From contig NC_003910.7 in the NCBI RefSeq assembly GCF_000012325.1, positions 2,108,001 through 2,172,000 of the forward strand: a DNA stretch of 64,000 nucleotides. Direction: 5' to 3'. This document shows, one piece after another, positions 28,296 through 37,629 of the stretch. Both the position numbers and the translations under genes were made by a program. Under the pieces are notes generated by a model. The model was not told the origin of the DNA. It did no database searches and saw nothing but the letters and a program-made list of their open reading frames with translations. The stretch is from Colwellia psychrerythraea 34H. Its GTDB lineage: Bacteria > Pseudomonadota > Gammaproteobacteria > Enterobacterales > Alteromonadaceae. Within the stretch, counting starts at the first letter, position 1. The number at the start of each line of letters is the position of its first letter.

Positions 28296-29900
28296 ATGAC
28301 CACTACCCTATATTTACCTATGGATACGACCGCACTATCTATGGGAGCCGACGATGTAGCCAAGGCGCTTGAATTTCAAACTTCAGTAAATGAGCAAACT
28401 ATAAACCTTATTCGTAATGGCTCTCGTGGCATGTTTTATTTGGAACCCTTGCTAGAAGTAGAAACAGAGCAAGGGCGTGTTGCTTATGGACCCGTATCAA
28501 TAGACGATATTGAATCATTACTTGCTCAAGGTATGCTAAATGGTGAGTCAACACATCCACTTTATTTAGGCTTCACAGAGAATATTCCCTATTTAGCTAA
28601 ACAACAACGGTTAACCTTTCAACGTGCGGGTATTATTGACCCGCTTAGCATAGAAGATTATATCAAACATCAAGGATTTATTGGCTTATCTAACGCTCTT
28701 AAACTTAGTGCTCAGGGTATTGTCGATGAAATGAAGATATCTGGATTACGTGGTCGAGGCGGAGCCGCATTTCCAACAGGCATAAAATGGCAAACAGTAC
28801 TTGATGCTAAAGTAACTTCTTCAGACCAAAAAAAGTACATCGTTTGTAATGCCGATGAAGGTGATTCAGGAACTTATTCTGACCGCCTAATAATGGAAGC
28901 CGATCCTTTTAGTTTAATCGAAGGCATGATCATTGCCGGAATAGCAGTAGGTGCAACGCAAGGATATATATATCTTCGTTCAGAATACCCGCAAGCACAG
29001 AAAATACTTGAACAAGCCATCGCTAATGCTTATCAAGATAATTACTTAGGTGACGCTATTCAAGGTACTCAACATCAATTTGACTTAGAAGTTAGAATAG
29101 GAGCAGGTGCTTATATTTGTGGTGAAGAAACCTCTTTACTGGAAAGCCTTGAAGGAAAACGTGGTTTAGTAAGAGCAAAACCTCCTTTGCCTGCTATTAC
29201 AGGTTTATTTGGTCAACCAACTACTGTGAATAATGTTATCAGTTTAGCTACAGTACCAACGATTCTAGCCAAAGGAGCGCAATACTATCAGGATTATGGT
29301 GTTGGCAGATCGCGCGGAACCCTACCTTTTCAGTTAGCGGGTAATATCAAACAAGGCGGCTTAGTCGAACTTGCCTTTGGTACCACCTTGGCCGATCTTG
29401 TTAATGATTTTGGTGCTGGAACCTATACTGGTGAAACAATGAAAGCCATTCAAGTTGGTGGTCCCTTAGGTGCTTACTTGCCCAAATATCAATGGCAGAC
29501 TCCTCTCGATTATGAAGCCTTTTCATCAATTGGTGCTGTATTAGGCCATGGCGGTATCGTTGTCTTTGATGACAGTGTCAGTATGACTGAACAAGCACGT
29601 TTTGCTATGGAATTTTGTGGTGTGGAATCTTGCGGAAAGTGTACTCCGTGCCGTATAGGGTCAACAAGAGGCGTTGAAGTTATTGATAAAATGATAACAG
29701 CTCATGAACACGATGAACCAATCGAAGCACTCAACGAATTATTAGTAGATTTATGCGATACCATGGTTGATGGCTCCCTATGTGCTATGGGAGGCATGAC
29801 ACCCATTCCTGTTCGTAGCGTTATGCAGCATTTTAGCGATGACTTCATCACTGACGCTACAGTTGCGGAAGTTAACAAAACGATGGGTAAGGAGCAATAA
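28296..29900 (+). CDS. fdsB: NAD-dependent formate dehydrogenase beta subunit (NADH-binding)
   Basis: A 534-residue NuoF-like diaphorase subunit. The N-terminal 110 residues resemble a NuoE-type thioredoxin fold that lacks cluster cysteines, as usual for FdsB. FMN and NAD binding are shown by ISGLRGRGGAAFPTGIKW and GAGAYICGEETSLLESLEGK; the [4Fe-4S] cluster by CGVESCGKCTPCRIG and a later Cys (GSLCAMG). The ATG at 28296 is chosen over a GTG at 28281 because GAGGAGC lies just before it and the GTG would overlap fdsG. It transfers electrons from formate oxidation to NAD in the cytoplasm. Confidence 0.92.
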   Translation: MTTTLYLPMDTTALSMGADDVAKALEFQTSVNEQTINLIRNGSRGMFYLEPLLEVETEQGRVAYGPVSIDDIESLLAQGMLNGESTHPLYLGFTENIPYLAKQQRLTFQRAGIIDPLSIEDYIKHQGFIGLSNALKLSAQGIVDEMKISGLRGRGGAAFPTGIKWQTVLDAKVTSSDQKKYIVCNADEGDSGTYSDRLIMEADPFSLIEGMIIAGIAVGATQGYIYLRSEYPQAQKILEQAIANAYQDNYLGDAIQGTQHQFDLEVRIGAGAYICGEETSLLESLEGKRGLVRAKPPLPAITGLFGQPTTVNNVISLATVPTILAKGAQYYQDYGVGRSRGTLPFQLAGNIKQGGLVELAFGTTLADLVNDFGAGTYTGETMKAIQVGGPLGAYLPKYQWQTPLDYEAFSSIGAVLGHGGIVVFDDSVSMTEQARFAMEFCGVESCGKCTPCRIGSTRGVEVIDKMITAHEHDEPIEALNELLVDLCDTMVDGSLCAMGGMTPIPVRSVMQHFSDDFITDATVAEVNKTMGKEQ

Positions 29901-29902
29901 CA

Positions 29903-32806
29903 ATGGTTGATATTTATGATCCAAAGGCTGCACAGAATCAGTCAACTCGCAGCCAAAATATAATCGATTTTGGTACACCCGAGGTATACTCCGATGTGCA
30001 AGTCACGTTAACTATTGATGGCCAGGAAATTTCAGTACCTAAAGGCACTTCTGTGCTACGCGCTGCAGCAATGCTTAATATTACCATTCCCAAATTATGT
30101 GCCTCAGATAACTTAGAGTCATTTGGTTCTTGTCGTTTATGTGCTGTAGAAATTGAAGGTCGCCGAGGTATGCCAGCCTCCTGTACTACGCCAGTAGAGC
30201 ACGATATGCAGGTCAGTACCCAAAATAAAAAAATAGCCCGTTTACGTAAAAATATTATGGAGCTATATATTTCCGATCATCCACTTGATTGCTTAACCTG
30301 CCCGAGTAATGGCGATTGTGAACTGCAAGATATGGCCGGTGCAGTAGGTTTAAGAGAAGTGCGCTATGGTTTTGACGGCGAGAATCACCTTGATGTTGCT
30401 AAAGACACGTCTAATCCCTATTTCACCTTTGAACCGAGTAAATGTATTGTTTGTTCACGATGTGTCCGTGCCTGTGAAGAAGTACAAGGTACCTTTGCAC
30501 TAACCATTGATGGTCGCGGTTTCGATTCTAAGGTCTCTACCGGTCTTGATAATGACTTTTTAAGTTCTGACTGTGTCTCTTGTGGCGCTTGTGTTCAAGC
30601 ATGCCCGACTTCAACACTAATGGAAAAAAGTGTTATTGACCAAGGTCAGCCTGAACATAGTGTTACAACCACATGCGCATACTGCGGTGTTGGTTGTTCA
30701 TTCGAAGCGCATATGAAAGGTGAAGAAGTAATACGTATGGTACCAGCAAAAGATGGGCAAGCTAACCATGGTCATTCATGTGTTAAAGGACGCTTTGCTT
30801 TTGGTTATGCTACCCATCAAGATCGTATTACTAGTCCAATGGTGCGAGACTCTATAGACCAACCTTGGCAGGAAGTCAGCTGGGATGAAGCCATTAGTTT
30901 TGCCGCGAAAAGGCTCAAAGAGATACAGAAAAAACACGGTAAAGATAGTATTGGCGGCATAACTTCTTCACGCTGTACCAATGAAGAAACCTACTTAGTA
31001 CAGAAACTTATTCGAGCGGCTTTTGGTAATAACAATACTGACACATGTGCCAGAGTATGTCATTCGCCTACTGGTTATGGCTTAAAGGCAACTTTAGGTG
31101 AGTCTGCAGGCACTCAAACGTTTGACTCAGTGATGGAAGCCGATACTATCATTGTTATTGGCGCTAACCCAACCGATGCTCACCCTGTTTTTGGTTCACT
31201 ATTGAAAAAGCGTTTACGCCAAGGAGCTCATTTAATTATTGCCGACCCAAGAAAAATTGATTTAGGTAATAGCCCACACGTCAAATTAGATCATCATTTA
31301 CCTTTACGCCCAGGTACTAATGTTGCGTTCATTAATGCAATGGCCCATGTTATTGTCAATGAAGGACTTGAAGATAAAGCCTTTATTGCAGAGCGATGTG
31401 AAACACAAGCATATCAGCAATGGTATAGTTTTATTAGCGATGTACGTCACTCGCCTGAAAACACCGAAACAATTACTGGAGTTGATGCTGACCAATTACG
31501 TCAAGCGGCTCGTTTGTATGCCAAGGTTGATAACGGCGCCATTTATTATGGCTTAGGGGTTACTGAGCACTCTCAAGGCTCAAGCATGGTAATGGGGATT
31601 GCTAATTTAGCTCTATTGACCGGAAATATTGGCCGAGAAGGTGTAGGCGTTAATCCACTCAGAGGCCAAAATAATGTCCAAGGATCGTGTGATATGGGGT
31701 CTTTCCCTCATGAATTACCCGGTTACCAGCATGTTAGTAATGATGCTTTGAGATCTAAATTTGAACAACACTGGCAAGTAGATATTGATAATGAGCCAGG
31801 GTTGCGTATACCAAATATGTTTGATGCCGCCATTGATGGCAGCTTTAAAGGGATGTATTGTCAAGGTGAAGATATTGCTCAATCAGATCCAAATACCCAT
31901 CATGTTGAGGCTGCGTTAACATCATTAGAATGTTTGATTGTTCAAGATATCTTTTTAAATGAAACAGCCAAATTTGCTCATGTATTTCTACCTGGTTCAT
32001 CATTTTTAGAGAAAGACGGTACGTTTACTAATGCTGAACGCCGCATTAATCGTGTCAGAAAGGTGATGGCACCACTTGCAGAAAAAGCTGATTGGCAAGC
32101 AACAATGGCTTTATCTAATGCATTAGGCTATCCAATGAACTATCAGCATCCAAGTGAAATAATGGATGAAATAGCTCAGCTAACACCGACATTTTCAGGT
32201 GTCAGCTACCAGAAGCTTGATGAGTTGGGTAGCATACAGTGGCCTTGCAATGATAGTAATCCATTGGGTACACCAACAATGCATATTGATGATTTTCCTA
32301 TTGGAAAAGCGACCTTTGCGCTTACTGAATATGTTGCCACTGATGAGCGGGCAAGCCGCAAGTTTCCATTGTTACTAACTACCGGTCGAATTTTATCTCA
32401 GTATAATGTTGGTGCACAAACTCGTCGTACTGAAAATCAGGTGTGGCACGATAAAGATCAATTAGAAATTCATCCTCACGACGCCCAAGAACGAGGTATT
32501 CAAGGAGGTGATAGTTTAGGTATTAGCAGTCGTGCTGGGAATACAGTACTAACAGCTAAAATTACAGAGCGTATGCAGCCGGGTGTTGTTTACACAACAT
32601 TTCACCATCCAGAAAGTGGTGCAAATGTAGTAACTACCGATAATTCAGATTGGGCGACCAATTGTCCTGAATACAAGGTAACAGCGGTGCAGGTTGAAAA
32701 AGTATCTTCTCCTTCAAACTGGCAGTTACGAAATAAAGAATTTTCCATCAAACAAAACGAATTTCTACCTAAAAAAAGATCGGATGAAGCTCGTGTTAAG
32801 CTCTAA
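29903..32806 (+). CDS. fdsA: NAD-dependent formate dehydrogenase alpha (catalytic molybdenum) subunit
   Basis: A 967-residue molybdopterin enzyme. In order it shows an N-terminal [2Fe-2S] ferredoxin domain (SFGSCRLCAVEI), a His/Cys3 cluster segment (DHPLDCLTCPSNGDCELQ), two [4Fe-4S] motifs (CIVCSRCVRACEE and CVSCGACVQACPTSTL), the Fe4S4 molybdopterin segment (CAYCGVGCSFEAHM...HSCVKGRF), then the catalytic domains. The molybdenum ligand is Cys386 in ARVCHSPTGYG, so this is the cysteine, not selenocysteine, form. The C-terminal molydop-binding domain includes TTGRILSQYNVGAQTRR. It oxidises formate to CO2. It starts two bases after fdsB. Confidence 0.95.
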   Translation: MVDIYDPKAAQNQSTRSQNIIDFGTPEVYSDVQVTLTIDGQEISVPKGTSVLRAAAMLNITIPKLCASDNLESFGSCRLCAVEIEGRRGMPASCTTPVEHDMQVSTQNKKIARLRKNIMELYISDHPLDCLTCPSNGDCELQDMAGAVGLREVRYGFDGENHLDVAKDTSNPYFTFEPSKCIVCSRCVRACEEVQGTFALTIDGRGFDSKVSTGLDNDFLSSDCVSCGACVQACPTSTLMEKSVIDQGQPEHSVTTTCAYCGVGCSFEAHMKGEEVIRMVPAKDGQANHGHSCVKGRFAFGYATHQDRITSPMVRDSIDQPWQEVSWDEAISFAAKRLKEIQKKHGKDSIGGITSSRCTNEETYLVQKLIRAAFGNNNTDTCARVCHSPTGYGLKATLGESAGTQTFDSVMEADTIIVIGANPTDAHPVFGSLLKKRLRQGAHLIIADPRKIDLGNSPHVKLDHHLPLRPGTNVAFINAMAHVIVNEGLEDKAFIAERCETQAYQQWYSFISDVRHSPENTETITGVDADQLRQAARLYAKVDNGAIYYGLGVTEHSQGSSMVMGIANLALLTGNIGREGVGVNPLRGQNNVQGSCDMGSFPHELPGYQHVSNDALRSKFEQHWQVDIDNEPGLRIPNMFDAAIDGSFKGMYCQGEDIAQSDPNTHHVEAALTSLECLIVQDIFLNETAKFAHVFLPGSSFLEKDGTFTNAERRINRVRKVMAPLAEKADWQATMALSNALGYPMNYQHPSEIMDEIAQLTPTFSGVSYQKLDELGSIQWPCNDSNPLGTPTMHIDDFPIGKATFALTEYVATDERASRKFPLLLTTGRILSQYNVGAQTRRTENQVWHDKDQLEIHPHDAQERGIQGGDSLGISSRAGNTVLTAKITERMQPGVVYTTFHHPESGANVVTTDNSDWATNCPEYKVTAVQVEKVSSPSNWQLRNKEFSIKQNEFLPKKRSDEARVKL

Positions 32807-32819
32807 GAGTTTAGTGGAT

Positions 32820-33653
32820 ATGCAAGGGTTTATTAAAACCCAAGAAACAACTCTGCTTCTTGGTATAAAAGAGGTTACCCGAGAAATAAGAACTGATGAC
32901 AGTTTGAATATAGTAAAAGAGAATGATTGGGTCATTGAAGAGCAAGCCATTGCCATTATATACAATGGTATTTCACATGCGGTGATGATGGCCACACCTT
33001 GTGACTTATTCGACTTTGTTATTGGTTTTAGCTTATCGGAAAGTATTATCGAAAAACCTAAAGATATATTAGATTATGACATTAAGTACACAGAACAAGG
33101 AATAGAAGTTGAACTAAACATTAGTTCTCGTCTTTTCTCGGCGCTTAAACATAAACGTCGCAGTTTACTTGGTAATAGTGGCTGCGGATTATGTGGGGTA
33201 GAGTCACTTGAGCAAACGATAAAAAATCGGAAAGAATTAACTATAAGTAAAAGAATAGGTTTTAAGGTAATTCAGTGTGCGCTAACTCAATTTGGTCAAC
33301 AGCAAACATTAAATCAAAAAACAGGTTCAGTACATGCTGCTGCGTATTGCTCAAAATATACTGGAAATATTATCGCTATTAGAGAAGATGTAGGGCGTCA
33401 TAATGCACTAGATAAACTTTTAGGAGCTTTGGCCAATAAAAATCTAGAAAATAGTGAATATGAGCAAGGGTTTATTCTAGTATCAAGCCGAGCAAGCTAC
33501 GAAATGGTTGATAAAACTATTGCTTCAGGTCTTAATCATTTAGTCAGTATTTCTGCCGCAACAAGCAAAGCGATAACATGGGCTCAGCAACATAATTTGC
33601 ACTTAATTGGCTTTGCTAGCCCACAAAGACAAGTTACTTATACTAAATATTAA
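32820..33653 (+). CDS. fdhD: Formate dehydrogenase sulfurtransferase FdhD (FdsC)
   Basis: FdhD carries sulfur from a cysteine desulfurase to the molybdenum cofactor, needed for formate dehydrogenase activity. The pattern is clear: AIIYNGISHAVMMATPCDL, IGFSLSESIIEKPKDI, the sulfur-handling CxxC in NSGCGLCGVES, VHAAAYCSKYTG and EDVGRHNALDKLLGA. The frame is open upstream to a TTG at 32694, deep inside fdsA; ATGs at 32784 and 32820 are more likely. The latter, just after the fdsA stop with AAGAG upstream, is taken, giving 277 residues; 32784 is nearly as good. The order fdsG-B-A-C-D is the same as in Cupriavidus. Confidence 0.9.
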   Translation: MQGFIKTQETTLLLGIKEVTREIRTDDSLNIVKENDWVIEEQAIAIIYNGISHAVMMATPCDLFDFVIGFSLSESIIEKPKDILDYDIKYTEQGIEVELNISSRLFSALKHKRRSLLGNSGCGLCGVESLEQTIKNRKELTISKRIGFKVIQCALTQFGQQQTLNQKTGSVHAAAYCSKYTGNIIAIREDVGRHNALDKLLGALANKNLENSEYEQGFILVSSRASYEMVDKTIASGLNHLVSISAATSKAITWAQQHNLHLIGFASPQRQVTYTKY

Positions 33654-33686
33654 CTTAACACATAAAATAATAAAGAAGATAAAATC

Positions 33687-33926
33687 ATGACAACAACATT
33701 AACCAGTGTTATTAAAATGTGTAACCAAATTTCTGACAATATCGGTTTACACTTAACCTCAGAACAAGCTGTTTATAAGGTAGTTAATCACCTTCAGTTA
33801 TTTTGGGCAAAGTCGATGAAAGATGACTTAATTACCTATTTTCAAAATGATGGGACGTTACTCAACGAAACATCTAAAAAAGCTGCAGCTCAAATAACTA
33901 ATCTTCAATCAAGTTATTCGGATTAA
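33687..33926 (+). CDS. fdsD: NAD-dependent formate dehydrogenase delta subunit
   Basis: A 79-residue protein of the FdsD family: IKMCNQISDNIGLH, then AVYKVVNHLQLFWAKSMKDDLITYF, the conserved HLxxFW..xM pattern. The small delta subunit is needed for maturation or stability of the formate dehydrogenase complex. It is the last gene of the fds operon, 33 bases after fdhD. Confidence 0.87.
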   Translation: MTTTLTSVIKMCNQISDNIGLHLTSEQAVYKVVNHLQLFWAKSMKDDLITYFQNDGTLLNETSKKAAAQITNLQSSYSD

Positions 33927-34086
33927 TTATTAATAGCCATAATCAGCTTAATTATCTTCACTGATAAAGTAAAAAAGTACACTTACACCATTTAAGTGAA
34001 ATATTTAGAAATTATTACCCTTGTAAAGTAATTAAATAACTATTTAAAAGTTTCAAACGGATACTTTTAATAAAACAGGTATTATC

Positions 34087-35427
34087 ATGACCCATAAAGT
34101 AAAAATTCACAGACTATCAGATCTCAGTGCGGAACAAAGAAATAAACTATTACAACGCACAGAATCTAACTTAGATAACTTTATCGATATTGTTAAGCCT
34201 ATAATAGAAAATGTAAAATTGAATGGTGACAAAGCTTTATCCGAGTATGCTAAAAAGTTCGATAAAGCAGAGGTAAGCACTGATCAAATTCAAGTAACAC
34301 AAGCTGAATTCGACGAAGCATTCACACTAGTTGATGAAGAAGTTATTCAAACTCTCAGCTATTCTATTGATAATATTAAAAAGTTTCATGAAGCCCAAAT
34401 GCCTGAAGAAATGTGGATGAAACAAATAAGACCCGGCTGCTACGCAGGCGACCGTTTTACACCTATTAATGCTGTTGCATGCTATATCCCTAGAGGTAAA
34501 GGATCTTTTCCAAGTGTTGCAATAATGACTGCTGTTCCTGCAATTGTTGCCGGAGTACCGACTGCAATTATAATTACTCCTCCAGGTACTGATGGGAAAG
34601 TAGATGCTGCTACATTGGTTGTTGCTAAACTAGTAGGCATTGATAAAGTATTTAAATGTGGTGGTGCACAAGGCATTGCCGCAGTAGCTTACGGTACAAA
34701 TACCGTTCCTAAATGTGACAAAGTTGTTGGCCCAGGTAGCCCATTTGTCGTTGCCGCCAAAAAACTACTCGCTGATATTATTCACCCAGGTACTCCTGCA
34801 GGACCTAGTGAAGCTATTGTATTAGCAGACGATACGGCCAATCCGAAATTAGCCGCTTTAGATTTACTTGTTGAAGCGGAGCATGGCCCTGATTCATCGG
34901 CCTTCTTGGTAACAAATAGTAAAGAACTAGCCGAGCAAGCTCAAGTAGCGATAAATGAATATTGGCAACATATGGATAGATTGCGTGTTGATTTTTCGTC
35001 AACTGTTTTAAGTGGTGATAATGGCGGCATCGTGCTTACTTCAACATTTGAAGAAGCGGTAGACTTTTGTAATGATTATGCTGCTGAACATTTGTTGATA
35101 TTGAGTAAAAGTCCTTTTGATCACTTAGGAAAAATAATCAATGCAGGTGAAATTTTGCTTGGCGAAAACACGCCTATTTCAATTGCCAATTATACTTTAG
35201 GGCCTAACGCTGTTTTACCAACATCAATGGCAGCAAAAACAGCCTCACCACTATCAGTGTTTGATTATTTGAAAAGCTGTTCAATTGGATACTTAACAAG
35301 AGAAGGCTATGAAGAATTAGCACCGCATACATATAGATTCGCCAAGTATGAAGGTTTTGATGCACACGCCAATGCCGTGTCTCATCTAAGAGACGAAGCC
35401 ATTAAAAGTGAAAAAAAAATTAAGTGA
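34087..35427 (+). CDS. Histidinol dehydrogenase family protein, atypical paralogue
   Basis: A 446-residue member of the HisD family, with the NAD-domain features YIPRGKGSFPSVAIM, KCGGAQGIAAVAYGT and VVGPGSPFVVAAKK, and the AGPSEAIVLAD loop. The catalytic Glu334-His335 pair (AAEHLLIL) and His427 (FDAHANAV) are present. Compared with E. coli HisD from memory, the zinc-ligand Gln is Glu263 and the ligand Asp is Asn368, and the GTNHVLPT motif reads GPNAVLPT. No other histidine gene is nearby. Such paralogues include sulfopropanediol dehydrogenase (HpsN). It probably oxidises an alcohol to an acid with NAD, substrate unknown. It lies 160 bases after fdsD. Confidence 0.8.
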   Translation: MTHKVKIHRLSDLSAEQRNKLLQRTESNLDNFIDIVKPIIENVKLNGDKALSEYAKKFDKAEVSTDQIQVTQAEFDEAFTLVDEEVIQTLSYSIDNIKKFHEAQMPEEMWMKQIRPGCYAGDRFTPINAVACYIPRGKGSFPSVAIMTAVPAIVAGVPTAIIITPPGTDGKVDAATLVVAKLVGIDKVFKCGGAQGIAAVAYGTNTVPKCDKVVGPGSPFVVAAKKLLADIIHPGTPAGPSEAIVLADDTANPKLAALDLLVEAEHGPDSSAFLVTNSKELAEQAQVAINEYWQHMDRLRVDFSSTVLSGDNGGIVLTSTFEEAVDFCNDYAAEHLLILSKSPFDHLGKIINAGEILLGENTPISIANYTLGPNAVLPTSMAAKTASPLSVFDYLKSCSIGYLTREGYEELAPHTYRFAKYEGFDAHANAVSHLRDEAIKSEKKIK

Positions 35428-35640
35428 CCTGAGAATTGCTTAAAAAGAGTATTTGTTTAAACAGCTATAAAGAAAATTCTCTTAGCGATAACTTAATGCG
35501 TCGCTTTTATTTTTAGGCGAACAGCCACTATTCCAGATATTAGATTCAACATAAATCCAGTTTCAATTCTATGTTGACTATCTTCTATTTATAGTGGTTA
35601 AGTTCTTTTGGCCACTAAATTATAGTTTATAACTCGCTCA

Positions 35641-35662
35641 GGGGGCGTAAGCGCCACAGATT
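35641..35662 (+). repeat. Candidate flanking repeat, left copy
   Basis: GGGGGCGTAAGCGCCACAGATT resembles AGGGGCACTTAGCGCCATAGATT at 36890-36912 in the same orientation; the core GCGCCA(C/T)AGATT matches at 11 of 12 positions. The copies bracket the recombinase and HU genes. They could be att-type ends or a chance family repeat. Confidence 0.35.
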
Positions 35663-35683
35663 CCTGTTGCGCTAACCATTTAA

Positions 35684-36280
35684 TCAAGTTTCTGTACTTT
35701 CTGAAATAGACAATGCATCTTCTATTTCAACCCCTAAATATTCAATTGTACTTTGTAGTTTTGAATGACCAAGTAATAACTGGATAGCCCTTAAATTCTT
35801 TGTTTTTGCATAGATTAAGGATGCCTTGGTACGTCTAAGCGAGTGCGTTCCATATTGGGTGATATCTAACCCTAGAGTGGATACCCATTTTTTGACTATA
35901 TTGGCATAGTAGTGATAGCAAATATGTTGGCCTAGTTTTCTTGGGCTAGGAAATAGAAAGTCCGAGGATGATAGTCTTTTTAAATAAACCCACTGGCTCA
36001 AACACTGTTGAGTCTTTGGTGTTATTTCAAATTGAACTTCTTTGTGAGTTTTTTGTTGTTCAATCATTGCTCGAGATTGAATTAGTGAGGCTGATGAAAT
36101 ATCGCGAACTTTTAAGCTTATTAAATCACAAGATCTAAGTTTACTATCAATAGCCAAATTAAATAGAGCTAGCTGCTCTAATTGATTTTCAATTTCTAAC
36201 CTTATTCGAATACGCCAAATCTCTTCAAGTTTAAATGCTTTTTTCTGGCCCACACGTTTATCTTTATTCCAAGCTGTCAT
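35684..36280 (-). CDS. Small tyrosine recombinase, catalytic domain only
   Basis: A 198-residue protein comprising only the catalytic domain of the tyrosine recombinase family, the size of FimB/FimE. All active-site residues are visible: Arg49 (SKLRSCDLISLK), the beta-hairpin Lys (77 or 80), His146-x-x-Arg149 (THSLRRTKAS), His172 (LLGHSKLQST) and Tyr181 (IEYLGV). There is no N-terminal SAM-like arm-binding or core-binding domain. It may invert a small DNA segment, act with another recombinase, or be the remnant of a larger integrase. Weak direct repeats (35641-35662 and 36890-36912) bracket it together with the HU gene. It is not an IntI integron integrase, which is about 320 residues. Confidence 0.85.
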   Translation of the reverse strand: MTAWNKDKRVGQKKAFKLEEIWRIRIRLEIENQLEQLALFNLAIDSKLRSCDLISLKVRDISSASLIQSRAMIEQQKTHKEVQFEITPKTQQCLSQWVYLKRLSSSDFLFPSPRKLGQHICYHYYANIVKKWVSTLGLDITQYGTHSLRRTKASLIYAKTKNLRAIQLLLGHSKLQSTIEYLGVEIEDALSISESTET

Positions 36281-36455
36281 GGTTAACTCCCAACTTTAAA
36301 GTGCTGAGCTAATATTAAAGACTAAAGGTGAGGGTTTATAAATATAGGGTAATTAAAAGTTCTATTGTTGACTATAGGGTAACTTGGGGTAAGTTCACCT
36401 CGATAAGGAAAACAAAGCACCTTAATCAGCTCATGATTGAATATCGTAAAAAGGT

Positions 36456-36499
36456 AGGTCACAAATCGTTTTATCATTTTAACAAGAAGATTGTGACCT
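36456..36499 (-). terminator. Rho-independent terminator of the HU gene
   Basis: AGGTCACAA (36456-36464) pairs with TTGTGACCT (36491-36499), extended by TC/GA with a bulge; the minus strand then runs into ACCTTTTTACG. It lies 8 bases after the HU stop. Confidence 0.75.
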
Positions 36500-36506
36500 G
36501 ATATAG

Positions 36507-36782
36507 CTAACCGTTAACAGCATCTTTTAATGCTTTGCCAGCTTTAAAAGCAGGTACTTTTGCAGCTGAAATTTGGATCTCTGCACCTGTTTGAGGGTTG
36601 CGACCAGTACGAGCAGCACGGTCATTAACTTTGTAAGTACCAAAACCAACTAATGCGACATCACCGCCACTAGCTAATTCAGTGGTTACAGAGTCAATTA
36701 AACTATCTAATGCACGACCAGCCGAAGCTTTAGTAATGTCTGCACCTTCAGAAATTTTTGCTATCAATTCACTTTTGTTCAT
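36507..36782 (-). CDS. hup: DNA-binding protein HU
   Basis: A 91-residue [22 protein letters not shown], then [28 protein letters not shown] with the DNA-bending arm proline, and [14 protein letters not shown]. It is a nucleoid protein that binds and bends DNA without sequence preference as a dimer. Monocistronic, with its own terminator. HU is often a cofactor of tyrosine recombinases; the adjacent recombinase gene makes the pair notable, though HU genes are housekeeping. Confidence 0.95.
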   Translation of the reverse strand: MNKSELIAKISEGADITKASAGRALDSLIDSVTTELASGGDVALVGFGTYKVNDRAARTGRNPQTGAEIQISAAKVPAFKAGKALKDAVNG

Positions 36783-37209
36783 TTTTAACCCTTAATTATT
36801 ATTGTCATCAACATACTAAGAAATATCAGTGAATTGAGCAACAGGAATCGTTACTTGAAGCACTAGTAGCGATCATCTTTATCTCGGAAAGGGGCACTTA
36901 GCGCCATAGATTTTATGGCAAGTTTATGCTTTAGAGACATTAACCACTTGCCGATACATATCCTAATGCGTATTACCCTAAAATCTAAGTAACCCGCGAT
37001 AGAAGTCCATATATTTACTGCTTTCTCACTCATCCAGTTTTACCTTTGTTTGTCAAAGTGTTATTGACACTGTCATTAACATGGCTGCACAGTAACACTC
37101 AATATTAATATGATATGATTTCGATTAGCTCTTTGAAAAGTGATTTTTGAAGGAATATTAACTATATTTATACAAGAATTACCATAGTAAATAAGAGCTA
37201 GGAGGAAAT
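36783..37209. other. 427-base divergent intergenic region
   Basis: Lies between HU (minus) and an NTF2-like gene (plus). It contains the right copy of the candidate flanking repeat (36890-36912) and a short inverted repeat TGTCAA-7-TTGACA (37051-37069). Promoters for both genes are expected; no coding content recognised. Confidence 0.4.
36890..36912 (+). repeat. Candidate flanking repeat, right copy
   Basis: Right copy of the repeat described at 35641-35662, about 1.25 kb apart, in the same orientation, outside the HU gene. Confidence 0.35.
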
Positions 37210-37629
37210 ATGAACTCATTTGACGTAGCAATAAAATTCTTCGAAGCATGTGAAGCTCCACTCGGATGGGAAGGGTGCAAGCAGTATGTACAAGAAGGTG
37301 CCTTATTCTCAGCTCAAAGCGAACCACTTGCCGAAATCAACTCTGTCCATGCGTACTGTGATTGGATGCACGGATTTGGTACGGTTATATCTCCTGAAGG
37401 TTCGTATGAACTACATTCATCAAGCTACAATGAAAGTTCAAATACAGCAATATTCTTCGCTACGTATCATGGTAAGCATACTGGTGAAGGTGGACCTGTG
37501 CCACCAACGAACAAAGAAACTCATACACATTATGTCTACATTATAAAAATGGGCGACGATTCGAAAGTCTTAGAAATGACTAAAGTTTGGAATGCTCCTT
37601 GGGCAATGAAAGAGCTTGGATGGATGTAG
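37210..37629 (+). CDS. NTF2-like / SnoaL-like domain protein
   Basis: A 139-residue protein with the shape of the NTF2 superfamily: an N-terminal helical part (NSFDVAIKFFEACEAPLGWEG), the KQYVQEGALFSAQSEPLAEI segment, and strands closing with THYVYIIKMGDDSKVLEMTKVWN. Such small cone-shaped folds serve as isomerases, cyclases, ligand binders or accessory domains; no catalytic set can be assigned. The ribosome site is strong (AGGAGG, 5 bases before the ATG). It appears monocistronic in an accessory region. Confidence 0.7.
   Translation: MNSFDVAIKFFEACEAPLGWEGCKQYVQEGALFSAQSEPLAEINSVHAYCDWMHGFGTVISPEGSYELHSSSYNESSNTAIFFATYHGKHTGEGGPVPPTNKETHTHYVYIIKMGDDSKVLEMTKVWNAPWAMKELGWM

Noticed and set aside
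32694..32819. Upstream TTG start for fdhD deep inside fdsA
   Set aside because: It would add about 42 residues unlike FdhD and overlap fdsA by over 100 bases without a ribosome site.
35684..36280. Recombinase as an integron integrase
   Set aside because: It has 198 residues and lacks the N-terminal domain and the IntI-specific insert; integron integrases are about 320 residues.
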